NCBI GenBank assembly: GCA_036788195.1
Contig: DAIQNX010000006.1
Span: 1-64,000 of the forward strand
Origin: CALFXN01 sp937957815
Lineage (GTDB): Bacteria; Synergistota; Synergistia; Synergistales; Aminobacteriaceae
Direction: 5' to 3'
Length of the DNA: 64,000 nucleotides
The notes under the pieces were generated by a model. The model made no database searches. It saw only the letters and a list, made by a program, of their open reading frames with translations, and was not told the DNA's origin. This document shows positions 17,991 through 25,454 of this stretch, piece by piece. Positions within the stretch are counted from its first letter, which is position 1. Every line of letters starts with the position of its first letter. Position numbers and translations under genes: made by a program.

Positions 17991-18060
17991 ATGTGGTGTC
18001 CGTTCCACAGACGGAACGGGGGGCGAATCACACGATTTCCGAGCCAGGGAGGGGTTTTGT

Positions 18061-18510
18061 ATGAATACCAACATCGTTCGGGTGGGGATCCTCATCTGCA
18101 ACCGATACCACACCTGCGCCGGGGGGAAATGCCTCCGGTCGCTGCGGAACCGCGAAGGGGCCTTCAGCCTCTACAAGGGCAGGGAGGTCGAGCTCGTCGG
18201 CTATACGACATGCGACGGATGCCCGGGCGGGAATGTCGAGTACGCGCCCGCCGAGATGAAGAAGAACGGAGCGACCGTGATCCACCTCGCGACGGGGCTC
18301 GTGGTGGGATACCCGCCATGCCACAGAATCGATTTCTTCCGGCGCTACATCGACGAGGCGTACGGGCTCCCCGTCGTCATCGGAACGCACCCGATCCCGG
18401 AGAAGTACTACACGATCCATACGGCTCTGAAAACCTGGGAATCGCCTTCGTGGCAGGAGATGATCTCGCAGGTCGTCTGCGATCCGGAGACGCGGCTCGC
18501 CTACAACTGA
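18061..18510 (+). CDS. CGGC-domain protein
   Basis: This 149-residue cytoplasmic protein matches the CGGC-domain family: CNRYHTCAGGKCLRSL near the N-terminus, TTCDGCPGGNVEYAP around 56-70 and a PPCHR segment. The conserved cysteines and histidines suggest metal or Fe-S binding, but no function is established. It is preceded by GGGAGGGG and its own promoter candidate and followed by a strong terminator, so it is monocistronic. Confidence 0.85.
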   Translation: MNTNIVRVGILICNRYHTCAGGKCLRSLRNREGAFSLYKGREVELVGYTTCDGCPGGNVEYAPAEMKKNGATVIHLATGLVVGYPPCHRIDFFRRYIDEAYGLPVVIGTHPIPEKYYTIHTALKTWESPSWQEMISQVVCDPETRLAYN

Positions 18511-18529
18511 GCCGCCGCAGCGTCGTACA

Positions 18530-18570
18530 AAGAACGGGCGTTCCGCCGGAAAGACGGAACGCCCGTTCTT
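18530..18570. terminator. Strong stem-loop terminator shared by convergent genes
   Basis: There is a 16-bp perfect stem, AAGAACGGGCGTTCCG with its complement, and a 9-base loop, between the CGGC gene (stop 18510) and the minus-strand NifX-like gene (stop 18627). Short T/A stretches flank both sides, so it can end transcription in both directions. Confidence 0.85.
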
Positions 18571-18626
18571 CTCCACCTTCCGGCGATGCATCCGTCCGCC
18601 TCATGTGCGGGCGTTCTTCCGGAAGA

Positions 18627-18965
18627 TCAGTGGTCGCAGGCGTTTTCGCCGCATTGCAGCGTTCCGGCGAGATAGTCGCGAACGACCTCGTCCGGAGTTC
18701 CGACCGCCGCTCCGGTAACGACGGCGATACCCCGTTCGCCGAAAAGTCCCTGCGCGCGCGACCCCATGCCGCCGGCGATGATCGCGGTGACACCCTTCTC
18801 TCCGAGCCACCTCGGGAGCAGGCCGGGTTCGTGTTCGGGAGCTTCGAGAATTTCGTTCGACGTGACCTTCTTCGTCGCGTCGTCGACGGTCAGGATCGCA
18901 AACTGCGGCGCGTGGCCGAAGTGCATGCACAGTGTTCCGTTCGCTACGGGTACGGCTATCTTCAT
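18627..18965 (-). CDS. NifX/NifB-C-terminal-like dinitrogenase cofactor-domain protein
   Basis: The 112-residue protein consists of one NifX/VnfX-type domain: MKIAVPVANGTLCMHFGHA start, then GVTAIIAGGMGSRAQGLF, ending in a cysteine/histidine tail (CGENACDH). The fold binds Fe-S or Fe-Mo cofactor intermediates in nitrogen fixers; no nif genes are present here, so it is presumably an Fe-S or metal carrier for the adjoining ATPases. ATG 18965 has AAGGAGGG upstream. It is the last gene of the PadR-led operon. Confidence 0.85.
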   Translation of the reverse strand: MKIAVPVANGTLCMHFGHAPQFAILTVDDATKKVTSNEILEAPEHEPGLLPRWLGEKGVTAIIAGGMGSRAQGLFGERGIAVVTGAAVGTPDEVVRDYLAGTLQCGENACDH

Positions 18966-19003
18966 GTTCGTGGTCCCTCCTTGAAATTGGATTTTTGCCG
19001 TGT

Positions 19004-19897
19004 TCAAATACAGCGTTCGGCGGCTTCGAGCCCGAGTGCGCCGCGAAGCGCCGAAAAGATCGTCCGGATCTCTCCGGCTGCGGTCCCCCCGTGTTCTGTA
19101 ACCGTCCGGCCTGAGACCTGCGCGTCCGTCACGGCCGCATCGTACGAAATCCTGCCGAGGAGCCGTACGTTCTCGCGCGCCGCGAACGTTTCGATGCGTT
19201 TCGACATCGCCGGATTGATATCCCACTTGTTGACGCACAGGTATGCGGGAACGCGAAAGTGACGCGCGAGCCCGAGAACGCGCTGCATGTCGTGTTCTCC
19301 GGATACCGTCGGCTCCGTCACGATGACGGCCGCGTCCGCCCCGGTCAGGGAGGCGATGACGGGGCATCCGACGCCCGGGGGGCCGTCGGTGAGGAGAATC
19401 GCCCTGTCCCGTTCCTCCGCGATCCTGCGCGCCTCTCGGCGCACGAGGCTCACGAGCTTTCCCGAATTCTCCGCGGCCGCCCGGAGACGGGCGTGAACCA
19501 TCGTTCCGAAGCGCGTCTCCGATACGAACCATTCGCCGCACTCGCGTTCGGGGAAGTCGATCGCCTGTACGGGACAGTTCCAGACGCAGACGCCGCACCC
19601 CTCGCAGGACGACGCGTCGATGAACGCGTGTCCGATCGCCGTCGTCCGAACGGCGCCGAAACGGCAGACCTCCGAACAGCGGCCGCAGGCCGTGCATGCA
19701 TTCGTGCGAACGGTTGCGAGATTCCCCTGAATGAAGGCCTCCCGCCGCCGGGTTTCCGGCGCAAGCACAAGGTGGAGGTCCGCCGCGTCGACATCGCAAT
19801 CGGCGACCACGGCATCACGCGACAGCGCGGCGAACGACGCCGTGATGCTGGTCTTCCCCGTTCCGCCCTTGCCCGAGATGACGAGAACTTCTTTCAT
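19004..19897 (-). CDS. MinD/Mrp-type P-loop ATPase with inserted two-cluster ferredoxin domain (copy B)
   Basis: The 297-residue protein has the deviant Walker A GKGGTGKTS (9-17) and DCDVDAADLH, then an inserted ferredoxin module with CTACGRCSEVC and CEGCGVCVWNC (about 68-110), then LTDGPPGVGCPVIAS as switch region. Proteins of this kind are thought to load or transfer Fe-S clusters. It overlaps the start of copy A's stop by four bases (ATGA) and is about as long as copy A, so the two may form a heterodimer. ATG 19897 has AAAGGAGT upstream. Confidence 0.86.
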   Translation of the reverse strand: MKEVLVISGKGGTGKTSITASFAALSRDAVVADCDVDAADLHLVLAPETRRREAFIQGNLATVRTNACTACGRCSEVCRFGAVRTTAIGHAFIDASSCEGCGVCVWNCPVQAIDFPERECGEWFVSETRFGTMVHARLRAAAENSGKLVSLVRREARRIAEERDRAILLTDGPPGVGCPVIASLTGADAAVIVTEPTVSGEHDMQRVLGLARHFRVPAYLCVNKWDINPAMSKRIETFAARENVRLLGRISYDAAVTDAQVSGRTVTEHGGTAAGEIRTIFSALRGALGLEAAERCI

Positions 19898-20757
19898 CGG
19901 CGGACTCCTTTCTCCGAGGCCCGTTCCGCAGCACTCTCGGCGATCCGTTCGCACGCCCTCCGCATGAGAGGAGACTCCGCCGTCGGGATAACCCCGCGGG
20001 AATACGCTTCCGCAACCCTGCGATCATCCGGAATGCGCCCGAGGATCGCGGTTCCCGTCGCGTCGCAGAACGCTTCGATGATTCCGTCGCGCTCGCATGA
20101 CCGGTTGATGATAACGCCGAAAGGGAGAGCGAGTTCGCGGAGCGTTTCCACGGCGAGCGACAGATCGTGCAGGCCGAAGGGGGTCGGCTCCGTGACGAGC
20201 GCGACGTAATCGGCGCCCCGCACCGACGCGATCATCGGGCATGACGTTCCCGGCGGGCAGTCGAGGAGAACATTCTTCTCATCGTCCGCGGCCTTCTTTG
20301 CGGCCCGGATCAGGGGAGGTGACAGGGGAACGCCGACATCGATCCGTCCCTGAACGAGCGTGACGCGTTCCAGAACGTCGCTCGAGCCGGATTCGACGAC
20401 ACCGATCCGGTGCTGCTTTTCCGTTATCGCGCTCACGGGGCACGCGATCGTGCATCCGCCGCATCCGTGGCAGAGTTCTTTAAAGACGAGCGTCATCGCC
20501 GGAAGTGAGGCGATCGCTCCGTACCGGCAGATGGACGCGCATTTCCCGCAGTGGGTGCATCGCGTCTCGTCCACGAACGGAACAGGGATACAGATCTCGT
20601 CGGAACGGTCGATCCTGGGGTTGAGAAAGAGGTGCGCGTTGGGCTCCTCGACGTCGCAGTCGACGTAGATAATCCTGTTCTTTGCGACGGACGCGAGGGA
20701 CAGCGCGACGGTCGTCTTTCCCGTACCTCCCTTGCCGGAAGCCAAGGCAAGGATCAT
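19894..20757 (-). CDS. MinD/Mrp-type P-loop ATPase with inserted two-cluster ferredoxin domain (copy A)
   Basis: This 287-residue paralogue of the next gene has GKGGTGKTT at 9-17, DCDVEEPNAHLFL, ferredoxin motifs CTHCGKCASIC and CHGCGGCTIAC, and LLDCPPGTSCPMIAS. The pair of such ATPases in tandem flanked by NifX-like proteins recurs in anaerobes, but the cargo is unknown. It overlaps the preceding NifX-like gene by four bases and copy B by four bases, so expression is tightly coupled. Confidence 0.86.
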   Translation of the reverse strand: MILALASGKGGTGKTTVALSLASVAKNRIIYVDCDVEEPNAHLFLNPRIDRSDEICIPVPFVDETRCTHCGKCASICRYGAIASLPAMTLVFKELCHGCGGCTIACPVSAITEKQHRIGVVESGSSDVLERVTLVQGRIDVGVPLSPPLIRAAKKAADDEKNVLLDCPPGTSCPMIASVRGADYVALVTEPTPFGLHDLSLAVETLRELALPFGVIINRSCERDGIIEAFCDATGTAILGRIPDDRRVAEAYSRGVIPTAESPLMRRACERIAESAAERASEKGVRR

Positions 20758-21119
20758 GCCCAGTGCCCTTCCACGTCCGCCGCGTCGATCCGTTCGAGTT
20801 TTCCGGTCTGAAAGAGCCGCAACGCTTCGGCGACCGATGGGGCATCGCTCGCGAACACCTCGATGTCGGCCGCCCGGAGAACATCGAATGCCTTCGGGCC
20901 GCAATGACCTCCCGTGACGACAGCCTTCGCGCCCGAACGGATCACGTTCTGCGCGGACTGGATGCCCGCGCCCTGTGCGGCGTTCAGGTTCTGCGTGTTT
21001 TCGACCGTACCCCAGGTTTCCATTTCCGGGTCGAAGACGAGAAAACGAGCCGTACGACCGAACCGTGCGTCGAGCGGCGATTCAGGCGTCGTTCCCTTTG
21101 CGGAAAAAGCGATCTTCAT
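20754..21119 (-). CDS. NifX-like cofactor-domain protein (second copy)
   Basis: This is a 121-residue single-domain NifX/NifB-C-like protein: MKIAFSAKGTTPESPLDARFG, then SGAKAVVTGGHCGPKAFDVL. The GGHCGPKA segment with its cysteine is characteristic of this branch. It overlaps the downstream ATPase gene by four bases, and a 141-bp gap separates it from the DUF5320 genes. Confidence 0.84.
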   Translation of the reverse strand: MKIAFSAKGTTPESPLDARFGRTARFLVFDPEMETWGTVENTQNLNAAQGAGIQSAQNVIRSGAKAVVTGGHCGPKAFDVLRAADIEVFASDAPSVAEALRLFQTGKLERIDAADVEGHWA

Positions 21120-21260
21120 GAATGACGAACCTCCTCGACAGATGAATGAAGAGGTTCCCACATAAACCGGAAGCCTCTTCCCCGGACGCGGGAAGGAACG
21201 GAAAAAAGTGAATGGCGCCTCCGTTTTTCGCGCCGGTCGCGCGATACCTCTCCGCCGACT

Positions 21261-21557
21261 CTACGCGATCTCCGAAAGACGTTTCTTGAGCTCGGCGAGA
21301 TTCCATTCAAGCGCCGCAACCTGATTTTCGAGCGCAGTCCTTTCCTGTTCGGGGCTTACCGGCGCAGCCGGAAAAAACCCATACGCCGGCGGAACCGCGC
21401 GGAAAAAGCCGCGTCCCATTCCGAACCCCCGTCCGAATCCGAAAAAACCTCTGCCTCCGCGGACATAGCCGGGGAACCCCGCTCCGGCGCAATACCCCAT
21501 TCCGCGTCCCGTCATCGACCCCAGTCCCGTCGGTCCCGTTCCGTCACCTCGTGGCAT
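21261..21557 (-). CDS. DUF5320 protein (long copy)
   Basis: The 98-residue protein has the DUF5320 signature MPRGDGTGPTGLGSMTGRG, then glycine/phenylalanine-rich repeats (GRGFFGFGRGFGMGRG) and a C-terminal coiled coil (ENQVAALEWNLAELKKRLSE). The function is unknown; genes of this kind regularly accompany NifX-like proteins and Mrp-type ATPases. It starts 2 bases after a shorter DUF5320 gene. Confidence 0.8.
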   Translation of the reverse strand: MPRGDGTGPTGLGSMTGRGMGYCAGAGFPGYVRGGRGFFGFGRGFGMGRGFFRAVPPAYGFFPAAPVSPEQERTALENQVAALEWNLAELKKRLSEIA

Positions 21558-21559
21558 TC

Positions 21560-21745
21560 TCAATCGCTCCCTTCGTTTGAATCCGGCGGCGCCCCATCGT
21601 CCCCGACGGGGAACACCCCTCCCATACCACCCTGTCGTCGTCGCGCTCCCGGAAGACTGTCGCTGCGAGAGGCGCCGCAGCGTCCCTTCCCGCGTCCCGT
21701 TCCGGGGCCGGCTCCGCACGGTCCTGTTCCGTCACCTCGCGGCAT
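21560..21745 (-). CDS. DUF5320-like short protein
   Basis: The 61-residue protein begins with the same signature (MPRGDGTGPCGAGPGTGRG) as the next gene but lacks the Gly/Phe repeats and the coiled coil. It may be a shortened duplicate. The start overlaps the end of padR by 14 bases and is preceded by GGAGGGAGC. Confidence 0.65.
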   Translation of the reverse strand: MPRGDGTGPCGAGPGTGRGKGRCGASRSDSLPGARRRQGGMGGVFPVGDDGAPPDSNEGSD

Positions 21746-22157
21746 GATCGCTCCCTCCTTCCGCCAAAGGCACAACGCCCGATTCTTTTGCCCTTTCGAG
21801 GAATGCGTTCATCGAGCGCGTCATGTTCCCGAGCACCGTCACCCATTGGCGGAGGCGGTTCTCTCCCGCCGGAGTGATCGCGTACATCCTGCGGGCCGCA
21901 CCCGCGCCCGACGTGTCCCATTCGGACACGACGAATCCCTCTCCCTCGAGGCGCTGAAGGATGCGATAGAGCCCTCCCAGATCGACGGAAGAGTCGGTGA
22001 GCGTGCACTCGGCGAGATCCCCGGCGAGTTCGTATCCGTGAGAGTGGCCTTTGGTTTTCAGAAGAAAGAGAACGACGGGTTCGACGAAACGGTAGATATT
22101 CCCCATTCCGCACGAACACGGGCCGTTCCCGTGTCGTCTGCATCGCCCCTGCGGCAT
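21732..22157 (-). CDS. PadR-family transcriptional regulator
   Basis: The 141-residue protein opens with a Cys-rich leader (GRCRRHGNGPCSCGMGN) and then a PadR winged helix: FLLKTKGHSHGYELAGDLAE, VDLGGLYRILQRLEGEGFV and SGAGAARRMYAITPAGE. The N-terminal cysteines could bind an Fe-S cluster or metal, fitting the downstream genes. It is the first gene of the DUF5320/NifX/ATPase operon, with a perfect palindrome in its promoter; autoregulation is inferred. Confidence 0.87.
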   Translation of the reverse strand: MPQGRCRRHGNGPCSCGMGNIYRFVEPVVLFLLKTKGHSHGYELAGDLAECTLTDSSVDLGGLYRILQRLEGEGFVVSEWDTSGAGAARRMYAITPAGENRLRQWVTVLGNMTRSMNAFLERAKESGVVPLAEGGSDHAAR

Positions 22158-22211
22158 GTCGTCGCCTCCGTTCCGTGATTCGGGAAAACCGTTTCATTGC
22201 GTTCCGCTGAA

Positions 22212-22254
22212 AGAGTACCACATAAATCTTATATATGCAAGTTGCATATATAAG
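22212..22254 (-). promoter_or_regulatory. PadR-type operator (perfect 13-bp palindrome) within the operon promoter
   Basis: CTTATATATGCAA, one G, then TTGCATATATAAG (22228-22254) form a perfect inverted repeat, a striking AT-rich island in GC-rich DNA. On the minus strand TTGCAT of the palindrome can serve as -35, with TACTCT (22217-22212) 17 bases on as -10, placing the operator over the promoter about 55-95 bases before padR ATG 22157. Confidence 0.7.
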
Positions 22255-22291
22255 ACAGATTCCCTTCGGCCGATTCTCGTGTCGATGCCCC

Positions 22292-22334
22292 AAAAACGAC
22301 GAGCGGAACCGTCATCGCGGTTCCGCTCGTCGTT
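22292..22334 (-). terminator. Rho-independent terminator after the MOSC gene
   Basis: The 16-bp perfect stem (AACGACGAGCGGAACC with complement, arms 22295-22310 and 22319-22334) has an 8-base loop and, on the minus strand, is followed by a run of five U. It also insulates the padR promoter region from the MOSC transcript. Confidence 0.85.
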
Positions 22335-22385
22335 CCCCCTGTCATTCGGCACGTCCCCGCGCCTTCCGGCCGTCCGCGCGGGGAA

Positions 22386-22814
22386 TCATTTCTCCGTGAC
22401 GACGGCGTCTCCGCGACGGACGACGCCGCTTCGGATCACCGAGAGGAAAAAGCCGACCGTCGGAAGCAGGCAGTATCCTCGATAGTCGTACGAATGCGGT
22501 TCACCGGGGCGTTTGCCGCGTTCGACGACCCGAAGGAGCGCCGTCCCGGCCTCGATGACCGTTCCCGTCGGAAGGTCCGACGGGAGGCCCGAGATCACGA
22601 GATTTTCGGCGAGCGCCCCCGGCGGGAACGGAAATCCGGCCTTCTCCGCCGCAGCGTTGATGTCTTCTTCGCGCAACATGCTGACCTCTCGCGATGAGAC
22701 GCCGAAGTGCGAATCCCCCCTGATGCCTCCGGGTTCGAGAAACGCAATGTCGACAGGAACCTTCGGTTCCCGTCGCGCCGGGCTCACGCACACGGCGACG
22801 ATCGTCGCATTCAT
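22386..22814 (-). CDS. MOSC-domain protein
   Basis: The 142-residue stand-alone MOSC domain has GIRGDSHFG and REVSMLREEDINAAAEKAG, the LAENLVISGL motif and RGYCLLPTVGFF. MOSC domains handle molybdenum-cofactor sulfur or Moco transfer; the conserved cysteine in GYCLL could carry sulfur. ATG 22814 has AAGGAGGA upstream. It diverges from the polyferredoxin gene at 22910 and has its own terminator. Confidence 0.87.
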   Translation of the reverse strand: MNATIVAVCVSPARREPKVPVDIAFLEPGGIRGDSHFGVSSREVSMLREEDINAAAEKAGFPFPPGALAENLVISGLPSDLPTGTVIEAGTALLRVVERGKRPGEPHSYDYRGYCLLPTVGFFLSVIRSGVVRRGDAVVTEK

Positions 22815-22909
22815 GGGCGATATCCTCCTTGTTGGACCTCGAGCTGTGTTGTATTTCTCCATTCATGTATTATAGACGCACGATACGCGAACAAAAGGAG
22901 GGGGAAGCC

Positions 22910-24046
22910 ATGAGTTCCCGAAATGTGCGCCTTGCGGTGCAGGTGGCGTTTCTCGCGTTCATGTCGTGGATGGGCTACAGGCATCAGGTGCTCGGCGGCG
23001 GCCCGACGGGCGTTCCAACCGTGGACGCGATGTGTCCGTTCGGCGGCCTCGAATCCCTGTACGCCTTCCTGGGTACGGGAGGATGGCTCCGACGCGTCGC
23101 GCCGAGCGCCCTCGTCCTGTTCGTCGGCGTCGTTCTCGTAACGATTGTCGTCGGGCGCGTCTTCTGCGGATGGATCTGTCCCCTCGGGACGATCGGCGAG
23201 CTTTCGGCCTCCGCAGGGCGAAAAGTCGGGATCCGGAGACTCTCCCTCCCTTCGTCGATCGATCGTCCCGCGCGGTATCTCAAGTATCTCACGCTCGGGG
23301 TCATCATTTTTCTGACGTGGAAGACCGGGACGCTCGTTTGGAGAGGTCTCGATCCCTGGGTCGCCTGGATGCACCTCTCGGCGGGAATTGGAGAGATGTC
23401 GGAGAACCCGTGGGGGTACGCAGTTCTCTTCGGAGCCGTGATCGCCGCGAGTTTCGTCGGCGTCGAACGCTTCTGGTGCCGCTACCTCTGTCCGCTCGGA
23501 GGCGTTCTTGCGATCATCCAGAAGCTGAGCCTCGTGAAGATCCGGCGGAACGAAGCCCGGTGCGTCAACTGTCATGCCTGCGGCCGCTCATGTCCCGTCG
23601 GACTCGACCCCGAGACCGTTCCCGTCGTGAGAAGTGCGGAGTGCCTCGCGTGCGGACAGTGCGCCGAACGTTGCCCGGTTCCCGATACGCTGCGCTTCGG
23701 AACTGCCGCACGAAACCATTCCGTTATGTTCGTCGGACTTCTCGGCGTCGCACTGTTTCTCGGCATCTGGGGAGGCGCGAAAGCGACGGGGCTGTGGGTG
23801 ACCTACGCGTCGCCGAAGACGGCGCAGAGCGCCTCGGCGGATTCCATATTCGGATGGATGACGATTTCGCAGGCCGCGAAGGCCGTGAAGCTGCCCGAAG
23901 ACGTCTTCATCTCGGCCGCGGGGCTTCCGGAGACCGTGTCCCGGGATGTTTCGATCAAGAAGCTGCCGGGAGTCAACGACGAGAAGGTCCGGGAGTCGGT
24001 CGGCGATTATCTCAAACGAAAGGATGCACAGAGCCCGAAACCGTAA
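22910..24046 (+). CDS. Membrane-bound polyferredoxin (NapH/NosR-C-terminal-like)
   Basis: The 378-residue protein has five or six membrane helices, two membrane-edge CGWICPLGT and CRYLCPLGG motifs, two [4Fe-4S] ferredoxin motifs (CVNCHACGRSCPVG and CLACGQCAERCP) and a C-terminal soluble helix-rich domain of about 70 residues. Such proteins pass electrons across or from the membrane to redox partners. The location right before the selenoperoxiredoxin and YeeE-type genes suggests electron supply for sulfur/selenium or peroxide chemistry, which is inference. ATG 22910 has AAAGGAGGGGG upstream. Confidence 0.85.
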   Translation: MSSRNVRLAVQVAFLAFMSWMGYRHQVLGGGPTGVPTVDAMCPFGGLESLYAFLGTGGWLRRVAPSALVLFVGVVLVTIVVGRVFCGWICPLGTIGELSASAGRKVGIRRLSLPSSIDRPARYLKYLTLGVIIFLTWKTGTLVWRGLDPWVAWMHLSAGIGEMSENPWGYAVLFGAVIAASFVGVERFWCRYLCPLGGVLAIIQKLSLVKIRRNEARCVNCHACGRSCPVGLDPETVPVVRSAECLACGQCAERCPVPDTLRFGTAARNHSVMFVGLLGVALFLGIWGGAKATGLWVTYASPKTAQSASADSIFGWMTISQAAKAVKLPEDVFISAAGLPETVSRDVSIKKLPGVNDEKVRESVGDYLKRKDAQSPKP

Positions 24047-24073
24047 TTCCGGGGTTTCTTCCGAACGGTTTGA

Positions 24074-24082
24074 TGCTATAAT
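24074..24082 (+). promoter_or_regulatory. Consensus extended -10 promoter for the selenoperoxiredoxin gene
   Basis: TGC TATAAT is an exact extended -10, 44 bases before ATG 24126. A weak -35 (TTTCTT, 24055) lies at a 16-base spacing. Confidence 0.6.
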
Positions 24083-24125
24083 ACCTGTATAGAGTAATTT
24101 CACAGAGTAAAGGGAGGGATTCCAC

Positions 24126-24851
24126 ATGCAGGAGGGAAAGGCGAGTTGCGAGCGGCCGGCGGCGGTCGTCGCCGCGATGGAGGGCGCAGAAACGGGCGCC
24201 CGGGAAGAACCGGCGAAGAAGGAGGCGAAGGGAATGACGATCATGGTCGGAAGAAAGGCTCCGGATTTCACGGCGCCAGCGTACCACAAGGGAAGTTTCA
24301 CCCCGGTGTCGCTGTCATCGTTCCTCGGAAAGTGGGTTGTCGTCTGCTTCTATCCCGGGGACTTCACATTCGTCTGAGCGACCGAAGTATCGGCGGTCGC
24401 CGATAAATACCCGGAATTCCAGGCCCTCGGAACAGAAGTGATTTCCGTCAGCGTCGACAGCCAGTTCGTTCATAAGGTGTGGAACGACGTCGAACTGTCG
24501 AAGATGGTCGAAGGCGGCGTACCCTTCGCGATGGCGTCGGACAGCGGCGGAGCGATCGGCCGCGCCTACGGCGTCTATGACGAGGTCGCGGGAGTTGACG
24601 TCCGCGGGCGCTTCCTCATCGACCCGGACGGCGTGATCCAGGGCATGGAGGTCCTGACGCCCCCGGTCGGACGCAATGTCGACGAGACGCTGCGGCAGAT
24701 CCGCGCCTTCCAGCACGTCCGCGAGACGAAGGGCGGAGAGGTGACCCCTTCGGGCTGGACGCCGGGCGGCAAGGTCCTGAAGCCGGGTATCGGTCTCGTG
24801 GCAAACGTCTGGAAAGAGTGGAATCCCAAAGACGTCTACGGCAAGCGCTGA
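24126..24851 (+). CDS. prxU: Selenocysteine-containing AhpC/Prx-type peroxiredoxin (in-frame UGA at 24375)
   Basis: One continuous frame of 241 residues contains a single TGA (24375-24377, residue 84). Upstream it reads VVVCFYPGDFTFV and downstream ATEVSAVADKYPEF. In AhpC/Prx1 proteins that position is the peroxidatic cysteine (FTFVCPTE), so UGA replaces exactly the catalytic residue. A SECIS-like hairpin starts 10 bases after the UGA. The usual C-terminal resolving-cysteine region reads GGEVTPSGW, with Thr instead of Cys, so catalysis would need another thiol. The N-terminal 36 residues before MTIMVGRKAPDF are extra. The gene has its own promoter and GGGAGGG ribosome site. Ordinary annotation would split it into two genes. 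Confidence 0.88.
24388..24405 (+). promoter_or_regulatory. Bacterial SECIS element in the peroxiredoxin gene
   Basis: TATCGGC-GGTC-GCCGATA is a 7-bp perfect stem capped by GGUC, starting 10 bases after the UGA; the apical G lies about 18 bases from it. The well-studied fdhF element also has a GGU-containing loop at a similar distance, where SelB binds. The hairpin is inside the coding region, as bacterial SECIS elements are. Confidence 0.75.
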
Positions 24852-24862
24852 AGTGAAACGCC

Positions 24863-24882
24863 GGGGGCCTTCGCGGGCCCCC
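24863..24882 (+). terminator. Stem-loop after the peroxiredoxin gene
   Basis: GGGGGCC and GGCCCCC pair around TTCGCG, 11 bases past the stop, followed by TTCGTGT. It is probably a terminator, though the U run is poor. Confidence 0.6.
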
Positions 24883-24932
24883 TTCGTGTCTCCGGTGATT
24901 CCCGGAGGAGTGAGAGAATCGGGGTGAGGGGT

Positions 24933-25454
24933 ATGGCGGAACGCAGGGACGCATTGTGGAACCCGTATGTGTCCGGCGCGCTCGCGGGGGTGCTCTCCGT
25001 CGCATCGGTCGCCTTTGCGGGCAAGTACCTGGGGGCGTCGACGACGTTCGTCCGCGCCGCGGGCTACGTCGAAAAGGCATTCGGCCCGGAACGGGTCGCG
25101 CAGATGGCGTACTTCATGAAGGAAGCCCCGAAGATCGACTGGCAGTTCATGTTCGTGATCGGGATCTTCGTCGGATCGCTCGCGGCGGCCGTTCTCTCCG
25201 GGACCTTTTCCTTCCGTTCGGTTCCGGACATGTGGCGGGAGCGTTTCGGCGCGGGGATCGGCAAGAGGAGCGCGGCGGCGTTCATCGGCGGCGTCGTCGC
25301 GATGATCGGCGCGCGCCTCGCGGACGGCTGACCGAGCGGTCACGGGCTGAGCGGGTCGCTTCAGCTTGCGGTCAGCGGATTCATCGCGCTCGCGATGTTC
25401 TTCGTCGTCGGTGCCCTGGTGGCCAGGATGCTGTACGGAGGTGACGACACATGA
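24933..25454 (+). CDS. YeeE/YedE-family transporter half with predicted selenocysteine (in-frame UGA at 25329)
   Basis: The frame from ATG 24933 reads a YeeE/YedE membrane domain (NPYVSGALAGVLS start, then GARLADG) up to TGA 25329, and beyond it PSGHGLSGSLQLAVSGFIAL and further membrane helix to TGA 25452. The family motif is ADGCTSGHG, so UGA (residue 133 of 173) falls exactly on the conserved cysteine that handles sulfur in this family. A hairpin with a GGU loop lies 14 bases downstream. The real stop overlaps the next start (ATGA), as expected for an intact two-gene transporter. Without readthrough the protein would lose its last membrane segments. Confidence 0.8.
25346..25365 (+). promoter_or_regulatory. 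SECIS-like hairpin in the YeeE-type gene
   Basis: GCTGAGCG pairs with CGCTTCAGC (8 bp, one unpaired T at 25360) around a GGT loop. The loop G is 23 bases after the UGA. A GGU apical loop together with an unpaired U in the stem resembles known bacterial SECIS structure, although in fdhF the bulged U is on the other strand. Confidence 0.65.

Noticed and set aside
24126..24851. Reading the peroxiredoxin as a nonsense-mutated pseudogene
   Set aside because: The only stop is TGA exactly at the catalytic cysteine, the rest of the frame is intact, a SECIS-like hairpin follows, and the next gene shows the same pattern.
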